From Bacillota bacterium (GTDB lineage Bacteria; Bacillota; Clostridia; Acetivibrionales; DTU013), in assembly GCA_023412665.1 (NCBI GenBank), contig JAEZCA010000042.1:61170-125169 (forward strand): DNA of 64,000 nt, in the 5' to 3' direction. Positions within the stretch are counted from its first letter, which is position 1. Every line of letters begins with the position of its first letter. Shown piece after piece: positions 42,605 through 51,590 of the stretch. Position numbers and translations under genes: made by a program. The notes under the pieces are model-generated. The model did no database searches, was not told the origin of the DNA, and saw only the letters and a program-made list of their open reading frames with translations.

Positions 42605-42634
42605 TTGACATAAAAGAAGACATTAACATATAAT
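42605..42634 (+). promoter_or_regulatory. Predicted sigma-A promoter of sigH
   Basis: A perfect TTGACA (42605-42610), 18-base spacer and perfect TATAAT (42629-42634) lie 72 bases ahead of the sigH start codon. Nothing else recognisable is seen in 42437-42700. Confidence 0.8.
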
Positions 42635-42706
42635 GGGGTAGGGTGAACTCCCAGTAAAATTGCCTGTTTGTAACATGATTTGCATTACATATTAGGAGGC
42701 ATATTT

Positions 42707-43351
42707 TTGAAGCAGAATGCTCAAGCCGAGGCACAATTAGCTTATAATCCCGCAGTGGACGAGGAGATCATCAGAGACGCAAAAGCAGGAGATGACAAAG
42801 CCCTCGAGTTTCTTATCAACAAGTACAAGAGCTTTGTCCGAGCAAAAGCAAGGACATATTTCCTCATAGGCGCAGACAGGGAGGACATCATCCAGGAAGG
42901 CATGATCGGCCTTTACAAAGCCATCAGGGATTTCAGAGGGGACAAGCTGTCATCCTTCAGAGCATTCGCAGAGCTTTGCATCACTCGCCAAATCATTACG
43001 GCCATAAAGACAGCTACCAGGCAAAAGCACATTCCGCTCAATTCGTACATATCCCTCAACAAGCCAATATTTGACGAAGACTCCGACCGCACATTGATGG
43101 ATGTCATCAGCGAAGAGAGCATAAGCGACCCTGAGGAAATGATGATCAACAGGGAGGAATTTGCCGGCATAGAGGTGAAAATGGGAGAAATACTCAGCAG
43201 CCTTGAATGGGAGGTACTGTCCCAGTACCTGCAGGGCAGGTCCTATCAGGAGATAGCAGTCGAGCTGAACAGACATGTAAAATCAATAGACAACGCACTC
43301 CAGCGCGTAAAGCGCAAGCTGGAGAAGTACCTCGAAGAGGGCAAGATATAA
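42707..43351 (+). CDS. sigH: RNA polymerase sporulation sigma factor SigH
   Basis: A 214-residue sigma-70 family factor. Region 2 is KALEFLINKYKSFVRAKARTYFLIGADREDIIQEGMIGLYKAIRDF, followed by FRAFAELCITRQIITAIKTATRQKHIPLNSYISLNKP, which is typical of sigma-H. Region 4 is SYQEIAVELNRHVKSIDNALQRVKRKL. Sigma-H drives entry into sporulation (spo0A, spo0F, spoIIA). TTG 42707 is the likely start, 7 bases after AGGAGGC. The stop codon lies in TATAACGGGGCG, near the MITE end sequence. Confidence 0.95.
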   Translation: MKQNAQAEAQLAYNPAVDEEIIRDAKAGDDKALEFLINKYKSFVRAKARTYFLIGADREDIIQEGMIGLYKAIRDFRGDKLSSFRAFAELCITRQIITAIKTATRQKHIPLNSYISLNKPIFDEDSDRTLMDVISEESISDPEEMMINREEFAGIEVKMGEILSSLEWEVLSQYLQGRSYQEIAVELNRHVKSIDNALQRVKRKLEKYLEEGKI

Positions 43352-43465
43352 CGGGGCGATAAAAGCGGCTGAACAGCGACAACCGGGCAACGGGCGATAT
43401 AGGTTAGCCGCAGGAAACGTTGATAGATCACAGAAAACGTGGCAAAAAATACAGCATATACATAC

Positions 43466-43494
43466 TAGACAGGGCAAATCTGATGTGTTATAAT
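43466..43494 (+). promoter_or_regulatory. Predicted promoter of the tRNA pair
   Basis: TAGACA, a 17-base spacer and TATAAT (43489-43494) lie 29 bases upstream of tRNA-Gly. Confidence 0.7.
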
Positions 43495-43522
43495 ACAATT
43501 CGCCCGTCGAAAATAAGATCAT

Positions 43523-43596
43523 GCGGGTGTAATTCAATGGTAGAATATCAGCTTCCCAAGCTGACTGCGTGGGTTCGATTCCCATCACCCGCTCCA
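43523..43596 (+). tRNA. tRNA-Gly (anticodon CCC)
   Basis: The acceptor GCGGGTG pairs with CACCCGC, with encoded CCA. The anticodon stem-loop is TCAGC-TTCCCAA-GCTGA, giving anticodon CCC (reads GGG). The T-arm GTGGGTTCGATTCCCAT is standard. It is 74 bases including CCA. Confidence 0.96.
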
Positions 43597-43679
43597 TTGA
43601 TTCGCAGGCAGGAGACCACACGCTGCAAGCGCACTACGCCGACAGCGCAAGCTGCACCACCGGTGCCGCAACAGAATAC

Positions 43680-43755
43680 GCCCTCATAGCTCAGTAGGCA
43701 GAGCGCATCCATGGTAAGGATGAGGTCATCAGTTCGACTCTGATTGAGGGCTCCA
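43680..43755 (+). tRNA. tRNA-Thr (anticodon GGT)
   Basis: The acceptor GCCCTCA pairs with TGAGGGC and CCA is encoded. The anticodon arm CATCC-ATGGTAA-GGATG gives GGT (reads ACC and ACU). It is 76 bases, and is cotranscribed with tRNA-Gly across an 83-base spacer. Confidence 0.95.
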
Positions 43756-43833
43756 ACAAAACACTTGAAAATGCTTGATTTGCGGAAACGTGAATCAGGC
43801 ATTTTTAATGTACGCACGCCGGGCACACAATTA

Positions 43834-43867
43834 ATACGAGGGTATGCTCATGGACATACCCTCGTAT
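43834..43867. terminator. 13-bp perfect hairpin between the tRNAs and the phosphoesterase gene
   Basis: ATACGAGGGTATG pairs with CATACCCTCGTAT around an 8-base loop. It lies where the tRNA unit and the minus-strand gene converge. The T-run is poor, so its terminator role is tentative. Confidence 0.55.
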
Positions 43868-43927
43868 TCGTAACCATTTGCAATAAAAGATGTTGCATCT
43901 CTCAAATCATAAGCCTATATTCTTTAT

Positions 43928-46180
43928 TCAGTCCAATATTAATTGTGCAATAAATGCAAGGTCTATAATATTTATAATCCCATCATTATTGACATCTGAT
44001 GACTTGGCAAGATTCCAATTCGGGTCTCCTTCACTTACTAGATAGTAGTATGCACAAATAGCAAGGTCGCCAATGTTTATCACACCGTCATCGTTGGTAT
44101 CTCCAGATTTCCATGCTTCTTCCACAAGTATATCAATACCTGTACTTGAAGCCGAATATACCAGACCGTCAGGCATAATACCGAAGTCTGATTTTGTGAT
44201 GGTAAATGAACCCGACTTGCCGGCAGCAGTATCCTTCGCTTTAAAATCAAGATCAAAAAGCGGAACCTTGCCTTCGTTCATCGCTATACCTTCAGTGGCA
44301 AGAAGTACCCTGACTTTTCCGGGCTGTTCTTTTTCAGTACCTACAATCTGGACCAGATCCCCTGTCTCATCGCAAGACTTTAATTCAAAAAGGCTATTGT
44401 CGTAATTCAGGATAATATCTCCCGCATATACGCTTTTGACACTATTATCAAGTATAACATTTAATGTGAATTCCCCTCCGGGTTTTACTTGTTGAGCTCC
44501 TTCAATAACGACAGTTGAGTCATCAGGGACCTGGTCGTCAAAAGGATTCAGCAATGCAATCTCGGTAACGGCGGGGTTCTGATAGCTCGTGCCTGAGATT
44601 GTTATATTGGCGTCGTGGGTAAGAACCGGGGTGCTCGTGTTTCCGCCGGTCAGACGGTTATAGGTAAACACCAGCTTGTCGTTGAAGATGTTGACCGATA
44701 GGCAGACGCCCGGACCGACGGTCGTTTCTTTATTAGGCTTTTGGGTGGGGTAAAAATCGTTCATGCAGCCAACGTTGGCATAGGTGAACCTGATGGTCTT
44801 AGATGCCCCATCAGCATAGAGGAGGTCGTCACCGGGATGCTTGATGGTATGGCGGTTAGCATCGGTATAGTGATTGTGCCCCCACAGGAACACTATATCA
44901 AGGTCGTCGCCGTAACTATTCAGGGTATCGATCAGTCTGCCAGCGTTGGTTATGTCGCGCCATTTCCAGTTGTAGGCACGGTGCAACGGCCAATGGGTCT
45001 GGATGAATATAACCTTCCCGGAGCCGACCTTGCCGGCCAGATAGGCGTCAAGTGCCTGAATGTCGGATTCGTAGAATATCTCCTTGTCAACACCGCTCGT
45101 GTTATTGCCTTGCGCACCGATATGGAAAATCTCGTAATCGTCGCTTACGCAGCTGACACCGACGCGGTCGAAGCCGAATATACGTTTGAATTCCGCATCG
45201 CTGATGCCGCCGTTTGTTTCCTTATCGTGGTTGCCCGTCGTAAAGACGTATTCAGCATCAGGATATGTCGTGGAGAGGACACCGGTCAGCGTCGAGTGGA
45301 CATCCTCCCAGTTGACGAGGTAAGCTTTATCGTCCTCGATATAGTCGCCGCCGAAGGAGATGACCTCAGGATGGATGTCTTCCGCCTTCAGGAGTGGCAG
45401 GATGGCGCGTACGTTTGTGAAATTAGCTACGCTGCCGGTCATGTCGGAGTGTGTGTCGGACATAAAGAGCAGCTCGTGACGCAGCACAGAGTTGTCCGGA
45501 TCCTCTGGATCCTCTGGACCGGGATCGCTTATGGTCGTGACCTTATACAGCTGGACGGGATAGTTCGCGAGGGATGATTCCATATTGCTCTGGGAAGTAC
45601 CGGGGGCGTCGAAGCCTGCGGCCGCACCGCGCATGAAAAACACATAGTCACTGGAGTTGGAGCTGAACAAGAACATGCTCTTGTTGGTGCCATCAGCGCT
45701 TATGTCCTCAAAGGCCCAGTAGCAATAATGGGGCTTTGACGCAACATTCTCAGCGTTATATGTGGAGGTATTCAAAGGAGCAACACCCGAGCCGCCGCTC
45801 GAGCCGCGGGAAATGTACTTGCTTTCACCGTTCGTAATAAAGAAACCTGTAGTGTATGGGCCGGCCAGGGCCGAGGTCCCTTGAGCGAAGTCCCAGATCA
45901 TATCATCGGTAACTTCGGAGGTTATCTTGACGTCGGCCACAGTGACAGCGGAAGAAGCCAGCGAAATACCGCCGTTGGCGGTGGAGACATTGGCGACTTC
46001 ATTCTTCAATGCGTAACCATTGGAAACGATTATGTACTTCTGGCCCGCTTCAACTGTGGTGGACAGGTCGTAGGTGACCTGTACCGATTCGGATGCGAGT
46101 ACTGTGGGAACGACTGTGAACATCTGGATGATCATCGCAATACAACAGAGAATAGCCCAACTTCTTGACGCTTTCTTCAT
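43928..46180 (-). CDS. Secreted metallophosphoesterase with cohesin-like and dockerin domains
   Basis: A signal peptide (KKASRSWAILCCIAMIIQMFTVVPTVLA) starts this 750-residue protein. Residues ~30-220 are a beta-rich domain of unknown kind. Residues ~235-500 are a calcineurin-like phosphoesterase with all five motifs (SDTHSD, FGGDYIED, TGNHDKE, THWPLH, WGHNHYTD). Then comes a cohesin-like fold (VKPGGEFTLNVILDNSVKSV, AGDIILNYDNSLFELKS, GKVPLFDLDFKA) and a C-terminal dockerin with two F-hand repeats (DTNDDGVINIGDLA, DVNNDGIINIIDLA). The recognition pairs are I-G and I-I, not the S-T of type I dockerins. ATG 46180 follows AAAGG by 8 bases and is preferred over 46189. Confidence 0.88.
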   Translation of the reverse strand: MKKASRSWAILCCIAMIIQMFTVVPTVLASESVQVTYDLSTTVEAGQKYIIVSNGYALKNEVANVSTANGGISLASSAVTVADVKITSEVTDDMIWDFAQGTSALAGPYTTGFFITNGESKYISRGSSGGSGVAPLNTSTYNAENVASKPHYCYWAFEDISADGTNKSMFLFSSNSSDYVFFMRGAAAGFDAPGTSQSNMESSLANYPVQLYKVTTISDPGPEDPEDPDNSVLRHELLFMSDTHSDMTGSVANFTNVRAILPLLKAEDIHPEVISFGGDYIEDDKAYLVNWEDVHSTLTGVLSTTYPDAEYVFTTGNHDKETNGGISDAEFKRIFGFDRVGVSCVSDDYEIFHIGAQGNNTSGVDKEIFYESDIQALDAYLAGKVGSGKVIFIQTHWPLHRAYNWKWRDITNAGRLIDTLNSYGDDLDIVFLWGHNHYTDANRHTIKHPGDDLLYADGASKTIRFTYANVGCMNDFYPTQKPNKETTVGPGVCLSVNIFNDKLVFTYNRLTGGNTSTPVLTHDANITISGTSYQNPAVTEIALLNPFDDQVPDDSTVVIEGAQQVKPGGEFTLNVILDNSVKSVYAGDIILNYDNSLFELKSCDETGDLVQIVGTEKEQPGKVRVLLATEGIAMNEGKVPLFDLDFKAKDTAAGKSGSFTITKSDFGIMPDGLVYSASSTGIDILVEEAWKSGDTNDDGVINIGDLAICAYYYLVSEGDPNWNLAKSSDVNNDGIINIIDLAFIAQLILD

Positions 46181-46309
46181 TTGGCTCATCCTTTCTTAGT
46201 ATAATATTGTTGCCTTTAATGGCCATGTCGACCATAACAGCAACATGAGCGGATTAATCATGAAGTTTAGTATAGCATATTATGGTAACATTTACTATAA
46301 TTAACAAAG

Positions 46310-46445
46310 CTATTTCCCTAGGTGTTTATAATAGACAGATGGTGCATTGGGAATTCCGGCAAGTAAGGTGCACTCGTAATCAGTCATTTCAGACGGAGCT
46401 TTGCCGAAGTAACCCTGACTGGCATCATAGGTGACGATACCGTGA
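46310..46445 (-). pseudogene. Remnant of a peptidoglycan glycosyltransferase (PBP1/MtgA type)
   Basis: About 40 residues, SQGYFGKAPSEMTDYECTLLAGIPNAPSVY, match the conserved YFGKS-ELTLAECALLAGIPQAPS region of class A penicillin-binding proteins. The rest of the enzyme is missing: upstream sequence is unrelated and a stop follows within 7 codons. A GGGGACGGTTCTG-like repeat end lies just upstream (about 46538-46551), so a repeat insertion may have cut the gene. Confidence 0.65.
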
Positions 46446-46577
46446 CTGAAAAAAAACAAAAAAGTGCTCAAAGACAGCAGCAGGTTCCGGCTAGTGTAAG
46501 GGAAGTCTGGGATGATTTTATACCTAAAATTCAAGACACAGAACCGTCCCATGTCTACCAGACGTTTATGAGCAGAA

Positions 46578-46729
46578 TGTGCAAAAAATCAACTCTTTCA
46601 TTATAAATTCACCCCAGAAGCCCTGATTGGCCTGACAATATTTTACATAATCCGGCGCATCGTTGCATTATGTAGCTCATTAATTGGGAAAATGATCAGT
46701 GCAGACTGAAACAGTTGAACTTTTGCACA
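46578..46729. mobile_element. MITE-like element, family 2, copy 2
   Basis: Terminal inverted repeats at 46578-46600 and 46707-46729 (TGTGCAAAA, then TCAACT and TTTCA) match at about 20 of 23 positions. The 152-bp size and the TGTGCAAAA ends equal those of the element at 22470-22614. The interior is non-coding. Confidence 0.6.
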
Positions 46730-46883
46730 CCCGCCTCATTATTGCCCTGGGAAATAAAGATACTCGTCTTCTCCTATTATAATTTTCAGTCCGTATATGA
46801 CAGTATCCGTTTTTCTGCATTCAAACTGCTCGAAGCCCGACAAACACGATGCAGCATATTTTTCTTTTTCGCTTGAGCCGCAG

Positions 46884-46958
46884 AGCACTGCCACCAGAGC
46901 AGAAGTCTCTGCCGTGCTCCGCCGCTTCGTGGAACTGATGACTGGCGGCTCCAATTAA
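46884..46958 (+). pseudogene. C-terminal remnant of an SLH-domain protein
   Basis: Read on the plus strand, QSTATRAEVSAVLRRFVELM followed by TGGSN and a stop is the standard end of an SLH domain protein. Upstream residues in the same frame do not match SLH, so the rest is lost. A hairpin GCCTGC/GCAGGC (about 46998-47024) with TTCTTTT behind it is the likely surviving terminator. Together with the PBP fragment, it marks 46190-47160 as a graveyard of deleted genes with no intact CDS. Confidence 0.65.
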
Positions 46959-47160
46959 GGCACACCTGTTGCCGCAGAACTATGTAATCAAACAAAGGCC
47001 TGCTCTCTATCCTGAGGGCAGGCTTCTTTTATGTGAATAAAAATCCGTTTCCAGAAATAAAAATTGTGTCTATCAAAAATGCCGGTAATTATGGTAAACT
47101 TATTTTGTGTATGGAGCATTCTGGTAAAGGACGGCACGAAAGCACAGGGGTGGATATTTG

Positions 47161-48945
47161 ATGTTCTTTAGAAAAATGCTGATCAGGCAACAGATGATAT
47201 TTATTGCGGTCTTAACAGTGCTTCTTGTCGGACTTATTATTTTGGTTGCCTATTACCAGACATCAAATATTCTTAGAAGGAATAATACAGAATACTCCTC
47301 AAATATGGTTTTGCAGGTAAGTGAAAACATTAGCTCAAATTGTGCACAGATCGACAAAATAGCAACCAGCATCGCTTATGATATTGCGGTACAAAATTAT
47401 CTGTTAGCAGAGGATTATTCTGAAAAACTCATGTTGGTAGAACTTCTTGATAACCTGTTCAAAAATATCTCCTACCTCAGGGAGGGGATACTGGATATCG
47501 TGGTTATAGGTGAAAACGGCAATTCCTATTCTATGAGTGGAAGCACGGACTTTATCAGAAATTATGTATCCTTTATCAAAGAACATGAAAAGCCAAGTTA
47601 TACAGGTATAGAGATATTGAACAGCGGTGTATATCAGGATAAAATGTGCCTGGTAGTTGGTATGCCGGTATATTCCACCAACCCCGATCACTTTTCACAG
47701 AACAGTATAGGAGTTATTGCGATTATACTAAACTATAATATCTTTGATGCCAGTATCGAAAAAATAAATATGACACCTGTCAGAGTTTACCTATTGGATA
47801 GAAATTTGAATATATTAGCTAATAATGATTCCAAGACCAATGGGACCAGGTTTGATCTGCTGGATTATGATGCAATAGCAGGGAATACACAAACCATGAT
47901 TCCAATAGACGGGAAAAAAAGCATAGTTCATATAATGCCTCTAGGGGGCATAGATGGCAGCATTGTCACTATAACAACAGAAGCAAGCCTGTTCCAGGAA
48001 TTATACAGCCTGCGCCAAAAAATACTGATGATATCCATCATAGCTCTTGTACTGATATCTATTCCATTCACTATTACGGTAAATAATATCCTGCATCCCA
48101 TTAAAAAATTGATGGACTTTATGGAGAGTATAAAATCCGGTAACCTCAAGACTCTCAAAAAGAGGATAAAGATTGACGGCTATTCAGAAATGACATTAAT
48201 GGCAAATGAATTCAATCAAATGCTTGATGAGATAAACGGATTGACTCACAGACTTCTGGAGACCAGTACGAGGCTATACAACGCAGAACTGGAAAAGAAG
48301 CAATCAGAGCTGAGCTTTTTGCAAAGCCAGATCAACCCCCATTTTCTATACAATACGATGGAATCCATCAAAGCGATGGCGGCTATTAAAGGGAACAATG
48401 ATATTTGTGACATGACAAAAGCTCTGAGTAAGATCCTTAGATATGGAGTCAAAGGGGCGGACGAGGTCAAACTGTCTGATGAGCTAAATATCGTCAAGGC
48501 TTATATCCAGATCCAAAAAGTAAGGTTTAGAGACAGATTCGAGGTATATGAATATATATCGCCGGCAACACTGGATAGTCTGGTCCCCAAAATGATTCTC
48601 CAGCCGATTGTGGAAAATGCTATTTTTCATGGCCTGGAGCCAAGCATGGAAAAGGGAAGTCTGATAATGAGCAGTGAAATAGACGAAAATGATCATATTG
48701 TGATTTCCATAAAAGATAACGGTGTCGGGATGGAAGCTGATATATTGGAAGAGACCAAGTGCAAACTAAACGGTACCGATATAGACAATCCTCTAAAGAT
48801 CAGCTCAAGTATTGGTATATTTAACGTTAACAACCGTATAAAGCTAATGTTTGGAAATGAATATGGAATAAGCATCAACAGCGAACAGGGAAAAGGAACT
48901 GAAGTCATACTAAGGATTCCAGTAAGGAGAGATAGCCATGTATAA
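47161..48945 (+). CDS. Sensor histidine kinase, YesM family
   Basis: A 594-residue kinase with two membrane helices (residues ~12-32 and ~283-305) flanking an extracellular Cache-like sensor, then HAMP (HPIKKLMDFMESIKSGNL). The His_kinase motif is SFLQSQINPHFLYNTMESI with the phospho-acceptor His, and HATPase_c has PIVENAIFHGLEP and DNGVGM. YesM kinases sense extracellular sugars or their import complexes. ATG 47161 follows CAGGGGTGG and is preferred over TTG 47158. Its 3' end overlaps the regulator gene by 8 bases. Confidence 0.93.
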   Translation: MFFRKMLIRQQMIFIAVLTVLLVGLIILVAYYQTSNILRRNNTEYSSNMVLQVSENISSNCAQIDKIATSIAYDIAVQNYLLAEDYSEKLMLVELLDNLFKNISYLREGILDIVVIGENGNSYSMSGSTDFIRNYVSFIKEHEKPSYTGIEILNSGVYQDKMCLVVGMPVYSTNPDHFSQNSIGVIAIILNYNIFDASIEKINMTPVRVYLLDRNLNILANNDSKTNGTRFDLLDYDAIAGNTQTMIPIDGKKSIVHIMPLGGIDGSIVTITTEASLFQELYSLRQKILMISIIALVLISIPFTITVNNILHPIKKLMDFMESIKSGNLKTLKKRIKIDGYSEMTLMANEFNQMLDEINGLTHRLLETSTRLYNAELEKKQSELSFLQSQINPHFLYNTMESIKAMAAIKGNNDICDMTKALSKILRYGVKGADEVKLSDELNIVKAYIQIQKVRFRDRFEVYEYISPATLDSLVPKMILQPIVENAIFHGLEPSMEKGSLIMSSEIDENDHIVISIKDNGVGMEADILEETKCKLNGTDIDNPLKISSSIGIFNVNNRIKLMFGNEYGISINSEQGKGTEVILRIPVRRDSHV

Positions 48946-50377
48946 GGCAATTATCGTTGATGATGAAAGCTTGATTATTGAAAGTCTTAAGCTGAGTATA
49001 GATTGGGAGAAGGAAGGCTTTAAAATCATAGGGAGTGCTTTGGATGGACTACATGCGTTGGAGCTCATCCGCGAGTATGAGCCTGACATTGTTTTTACGG
49101 ATATCAGGATGCCCGGTATTTCAGGGATCGAGTTGATCAAGAAGGCATCAGAAGTAAACCCAAACATTTTATTCGTTATTATCAGCGGTTATGCAGAGTT
49201 TGCCTATGCTCAGAAGGCTTTGAAATATAATGCCATTGGATACTGCCTCAAGCCATTTGACGAAGAAGAGATAATAAGTATACTTTCAAATGCCAGAAAA
49301 ATTTTGAATAAGGTAAAGCTTAAAGTAAGCAGCCGCTTGCCGGATATTATGGATTTACTGTCTGCAGATGAACAACACAAAGCTGTCAGGGTATTAAATG
49401 AAGCGGGCCTTTCATTTGAGAATAACAGAGGCATCACCATCGTTGCAGCCATAGGTCAGGGTAAGCTTTCTATGCCCGAAAGCTCCAGCTGTATTCAGAT
49501 GAACTATGACTTCAATAAGAGGATATACCTTCTTCAGTCCCAAAATGTTGATGAACTGCAGCAGTATCTTGTTGGGCAATTGAGGGAGGATATTATCAGT
49601 ATAGGTGTTTTCTCAGGAGTAAACCAAATCGATGCTTTGAAAAACTCCATAATCGAATCTATAATTGCCGCTTACCAGTATTTTGTTTTAGGCACTAAAG
49701 GTGTTTATATTGCAAAGCAATGTGACACAAGAGTGCTTTCCAATTGTCTGAAAGCACTGGAGGAGGCTATCCGGCAAAAAGATGCCAGTATTGTAGATGA
49801 TAGCTTTATTAATATGGGGAGCTTATTTGAAAGCGGTTCTTTGAATATCAGGAGTGCCTTTAAAGTATACCATCTGATAACGGCTTTATTATTAAGATTC
49901 CAGGAGGAGGATAATGATACTACTATAGATGATTATGAGCAGCTTATTGCTACCTATGAAAACGTAAACAATATGCTTGAGGAACTGAAGCGATTAGCTA
50001 TCAAGCATTGTTCATTATCGGACAATGATAAATTGGAAGAAGTCGACAATGCCATAGTTAAGCAGGTACTGGAATATATAGACAATAATTATTACAAGTC
50101 ATTTACTGTCCAGCAGCTGGCGGAAAAGTTTTTCATAAGTCCCAACTACATAAGTTTTCTCTTTAAGAAGTTCGTCGGTGAAAATTGCAGAAATTATGTC
50201 TCGAAGCTGCGGGTCGCACAAGCCTGTAATCTGCTGGAAAACTCCAATTATTCTGTGCAGGAGATCGGTGAAAAAGTAGGATATAATGACTACTTTTATT
50301 TCATCCGTGTTTTCAAGAGCATGAAAGGTATATCACCTTCAAAATATAGAGAAGCGTGGAAAGAAAAGATATATTGA
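48938..50377 (+). CDS. Response regulator with AraC-type HTH, YesN family
   Basis: A 479-residue protein. The receiver has IIVDDE, the phospho-acceptor in DIVFTDIRMPG, and YCLKPF. A ~250-residue middle helical region follows. The C-terminal AraC HTH reads QVLEYIDNNYYKSFTVQQLAEKFFISPNYISFLFKKFVGENCRNYVSKLRVAQA and YNDYFYFIRVFKSMKGISPSKYR. It is the cognate partner of the kinase ahead of it and probably activates the ABC importer operon that follows. Confidence 0.95.
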   Translation: MYKAIIVDDESLIIESLKLSIDWEKEGFKIIGSALDGLHALELIREYEPDIVFTDIRMPGISGIELIKKASEVNPNILFVIISGYAEFAYAQKALKYNAIGYCLKPFDEEEIISILSNARKILNKVKLKVSSRLPDIMDLLSADEQHKAVRVLNEAGLSFENNRGITIVAAIGQGKLSMPESSSCIQMNYDFNKRIYLLQSQNVDELQQYLVGQLREDIISIGVFSGVNQIDALKNSIIESIIAAYQYFVLGTKGVYIAKQCDTRVLSNCLKALEEAIRQKDASIVDDSFINMGSLFESGSLNIRSAFKVYHLITALLLRFQEEDNDTTIDDYEQLIATYENVNNMLEELKRLAIKHCSLSDNDKLEEVDNAIVKQVLEYIDNNYYKSFTVQQLAEKFFISPNYISFLFKKFVGENCRNYVSKLRVAQACNLLENSNYSVQEIGEKVGYNDYFYFIRVFKSMKGISPSKYREAWKEKIY

Positions 50378-50522
50378 GCGTGACTTCTATGTAATATTCT
50401 ACAGATATGATTGTGTTTTTCTACACTGTTTTATTTTCATTATCACATTATGTAACCAATCTAATATTTTTTTTAGATTTATTATGTAAAGTTAAATTAA
50501 ACGTTCATGTATTCCACGAGTG

Positions 50523-50548
50523 TAGCGTTCTATAATATAAGTACGCTA
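50523..50548 (+). promoter_or_regulatory. Possible regulated promoter of the importer operon
   Basis: TATAAT (50531-50536) sits inside an inverted repeat TAGCG/CGCTA. No good -35 box is present at the right distance, as expected if the YesN-type regulator activates it. The surrounding 50378-50598 is AT-rich with no ORF. Confidence 0.4.
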
Positions 50549-50598
50549 TTTCATTTTTGCATTATTAGTTCTACAAATATTATTAATGGAGCAGACGT

Positions 50599-51546
50599 AT
50601 GAACATTTCTATCGGCACTAAATCAAATGCTTCCAAATCACCTCTTTTGAAAAGGGTAATCAACCATAGATATTACTATTTAATGTTGCTGCCGGCTATT
50701 GCCTGGTACGTAATATTTTGCTATTTGCCTATGGGGGGCGTGACTCTTGCATTCAAGACCTATGATTTCAGTAAGGGCATACTGGGGAGCCCATGGGTCG
50801 GATTGGATAACTTTAAACTGCTTCTGACGGATAAGGGCTTTCTGGCTTCTTTAAAAAACACGCTTATACTGAGTATATGCAAGATGCTCATCCATTTTCC
50901 GGCGCCGATTATTCTTGCAATAATGCTCAATGAGTTATCAAAAAACAAACTGAAAAAGGTATATCAGACATTTTTTACTTTCCCGCATTTTATTTCATGG
51001 ATCGTACTATCTGGAATCGTTGCAAACATATTTTCACAAAATGGTATTTACAATCAGATATCCAGTTTGGTTGGTGTTTCACATAGTGTATCTCCTTTGG
51101 TCAATACAGAATACTTCAGACCTATCGTATATATTAGCTATGTGTGGAAGGAGATGGGCTGGGACTCGATTATATATTTGGCTGCCCTGGCCGGCATAAA
51201 TCCTGAGCTGTATGAATCTGCCAGCATGGACGGGGCAAACAGGTTCCAGAGGATCCTGCATATAACATGGCCTTGTATCAGGAGCACCACCGCAATACTG
51301 CTTATTTTAAACATTGGACAAATAATGAGCGGCGTCAGCTTTGACCAGATTTTTAATCTTTACAGCTCACCTGTTTATTCAGTTGCTGATACCATGGATA
51401 CCTATATATATCGTGAAACATTCACAGCCGGTATGGACTTTGGATACTCTACAGCCATCGGCCTTATAAAATCCGTAGTTAACATGCTGCTGGTAGTTAT
51501 TTCAAATAAAATTGTAACAGCCCTGGGCGAAGAGGGACTATTCTGA
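50599..51546 (+). CDS. Sugar ABC transporter permease (LplB/CUT1 type)
   Basis: A 315-residue inner-membrane protein with about six helices, a long N-terminus and the EAA loop YESASMDGANRFQRILHITWP, which docks on the ATPase. LplB-type permeases import oligosaccharides. TGGAGCAGACGT precedes ATG 50599. It is the first gene of a permease-permease-binding protein set; no ATPase gene is present, so a shared MsmK-type ATPase must be used. Confidence 0.94.
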   Translation: MNISIGTKSNASKSPLLKRVINHRYYYLMLLPAIAWYVIFCYLPMGGVTLAFKTYDFSKGILGSPWVGLDNFKLLLTDKGFLASLKNTLILSICKMLIHFPAPIILAIMLNELSKNKLKKVYQTFFTFPHFISWIVLSGIVANIFSQNGIYNQISSLVGVSHSVSPLVNTEYFRPIVYISYVWKEMGWDSIIYLAALAGINPELYESASMDGANRFQRILHITWPCIRSTTAILLILNIGQIMSGVSFDQIFNLYSSPVYSVADTMDTYIYRETFTAGMDFGYSTAIGLIKSVVNMLLVVISNKIVTALGEEGLF

Positions 51547-51590
51547 CGCATAAAGGTTTGAGCATAGGACAAAGCATAGGAGGACTAATC

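Noticed and set aside
44741..45577. 278-residue plus-strand ORF inside the phosphoesterase gene
   Set aside because: It is antisense to well-conserved phosphoesterase motifs and has no RBS or domain.
46739..46954. 71-residue minus-strand ORF
   Set aside because: It is antisense to the SLH C-terminal remnant; the plus-strand reading TATRAEVSAVLRRFVEL is the meaningful one.
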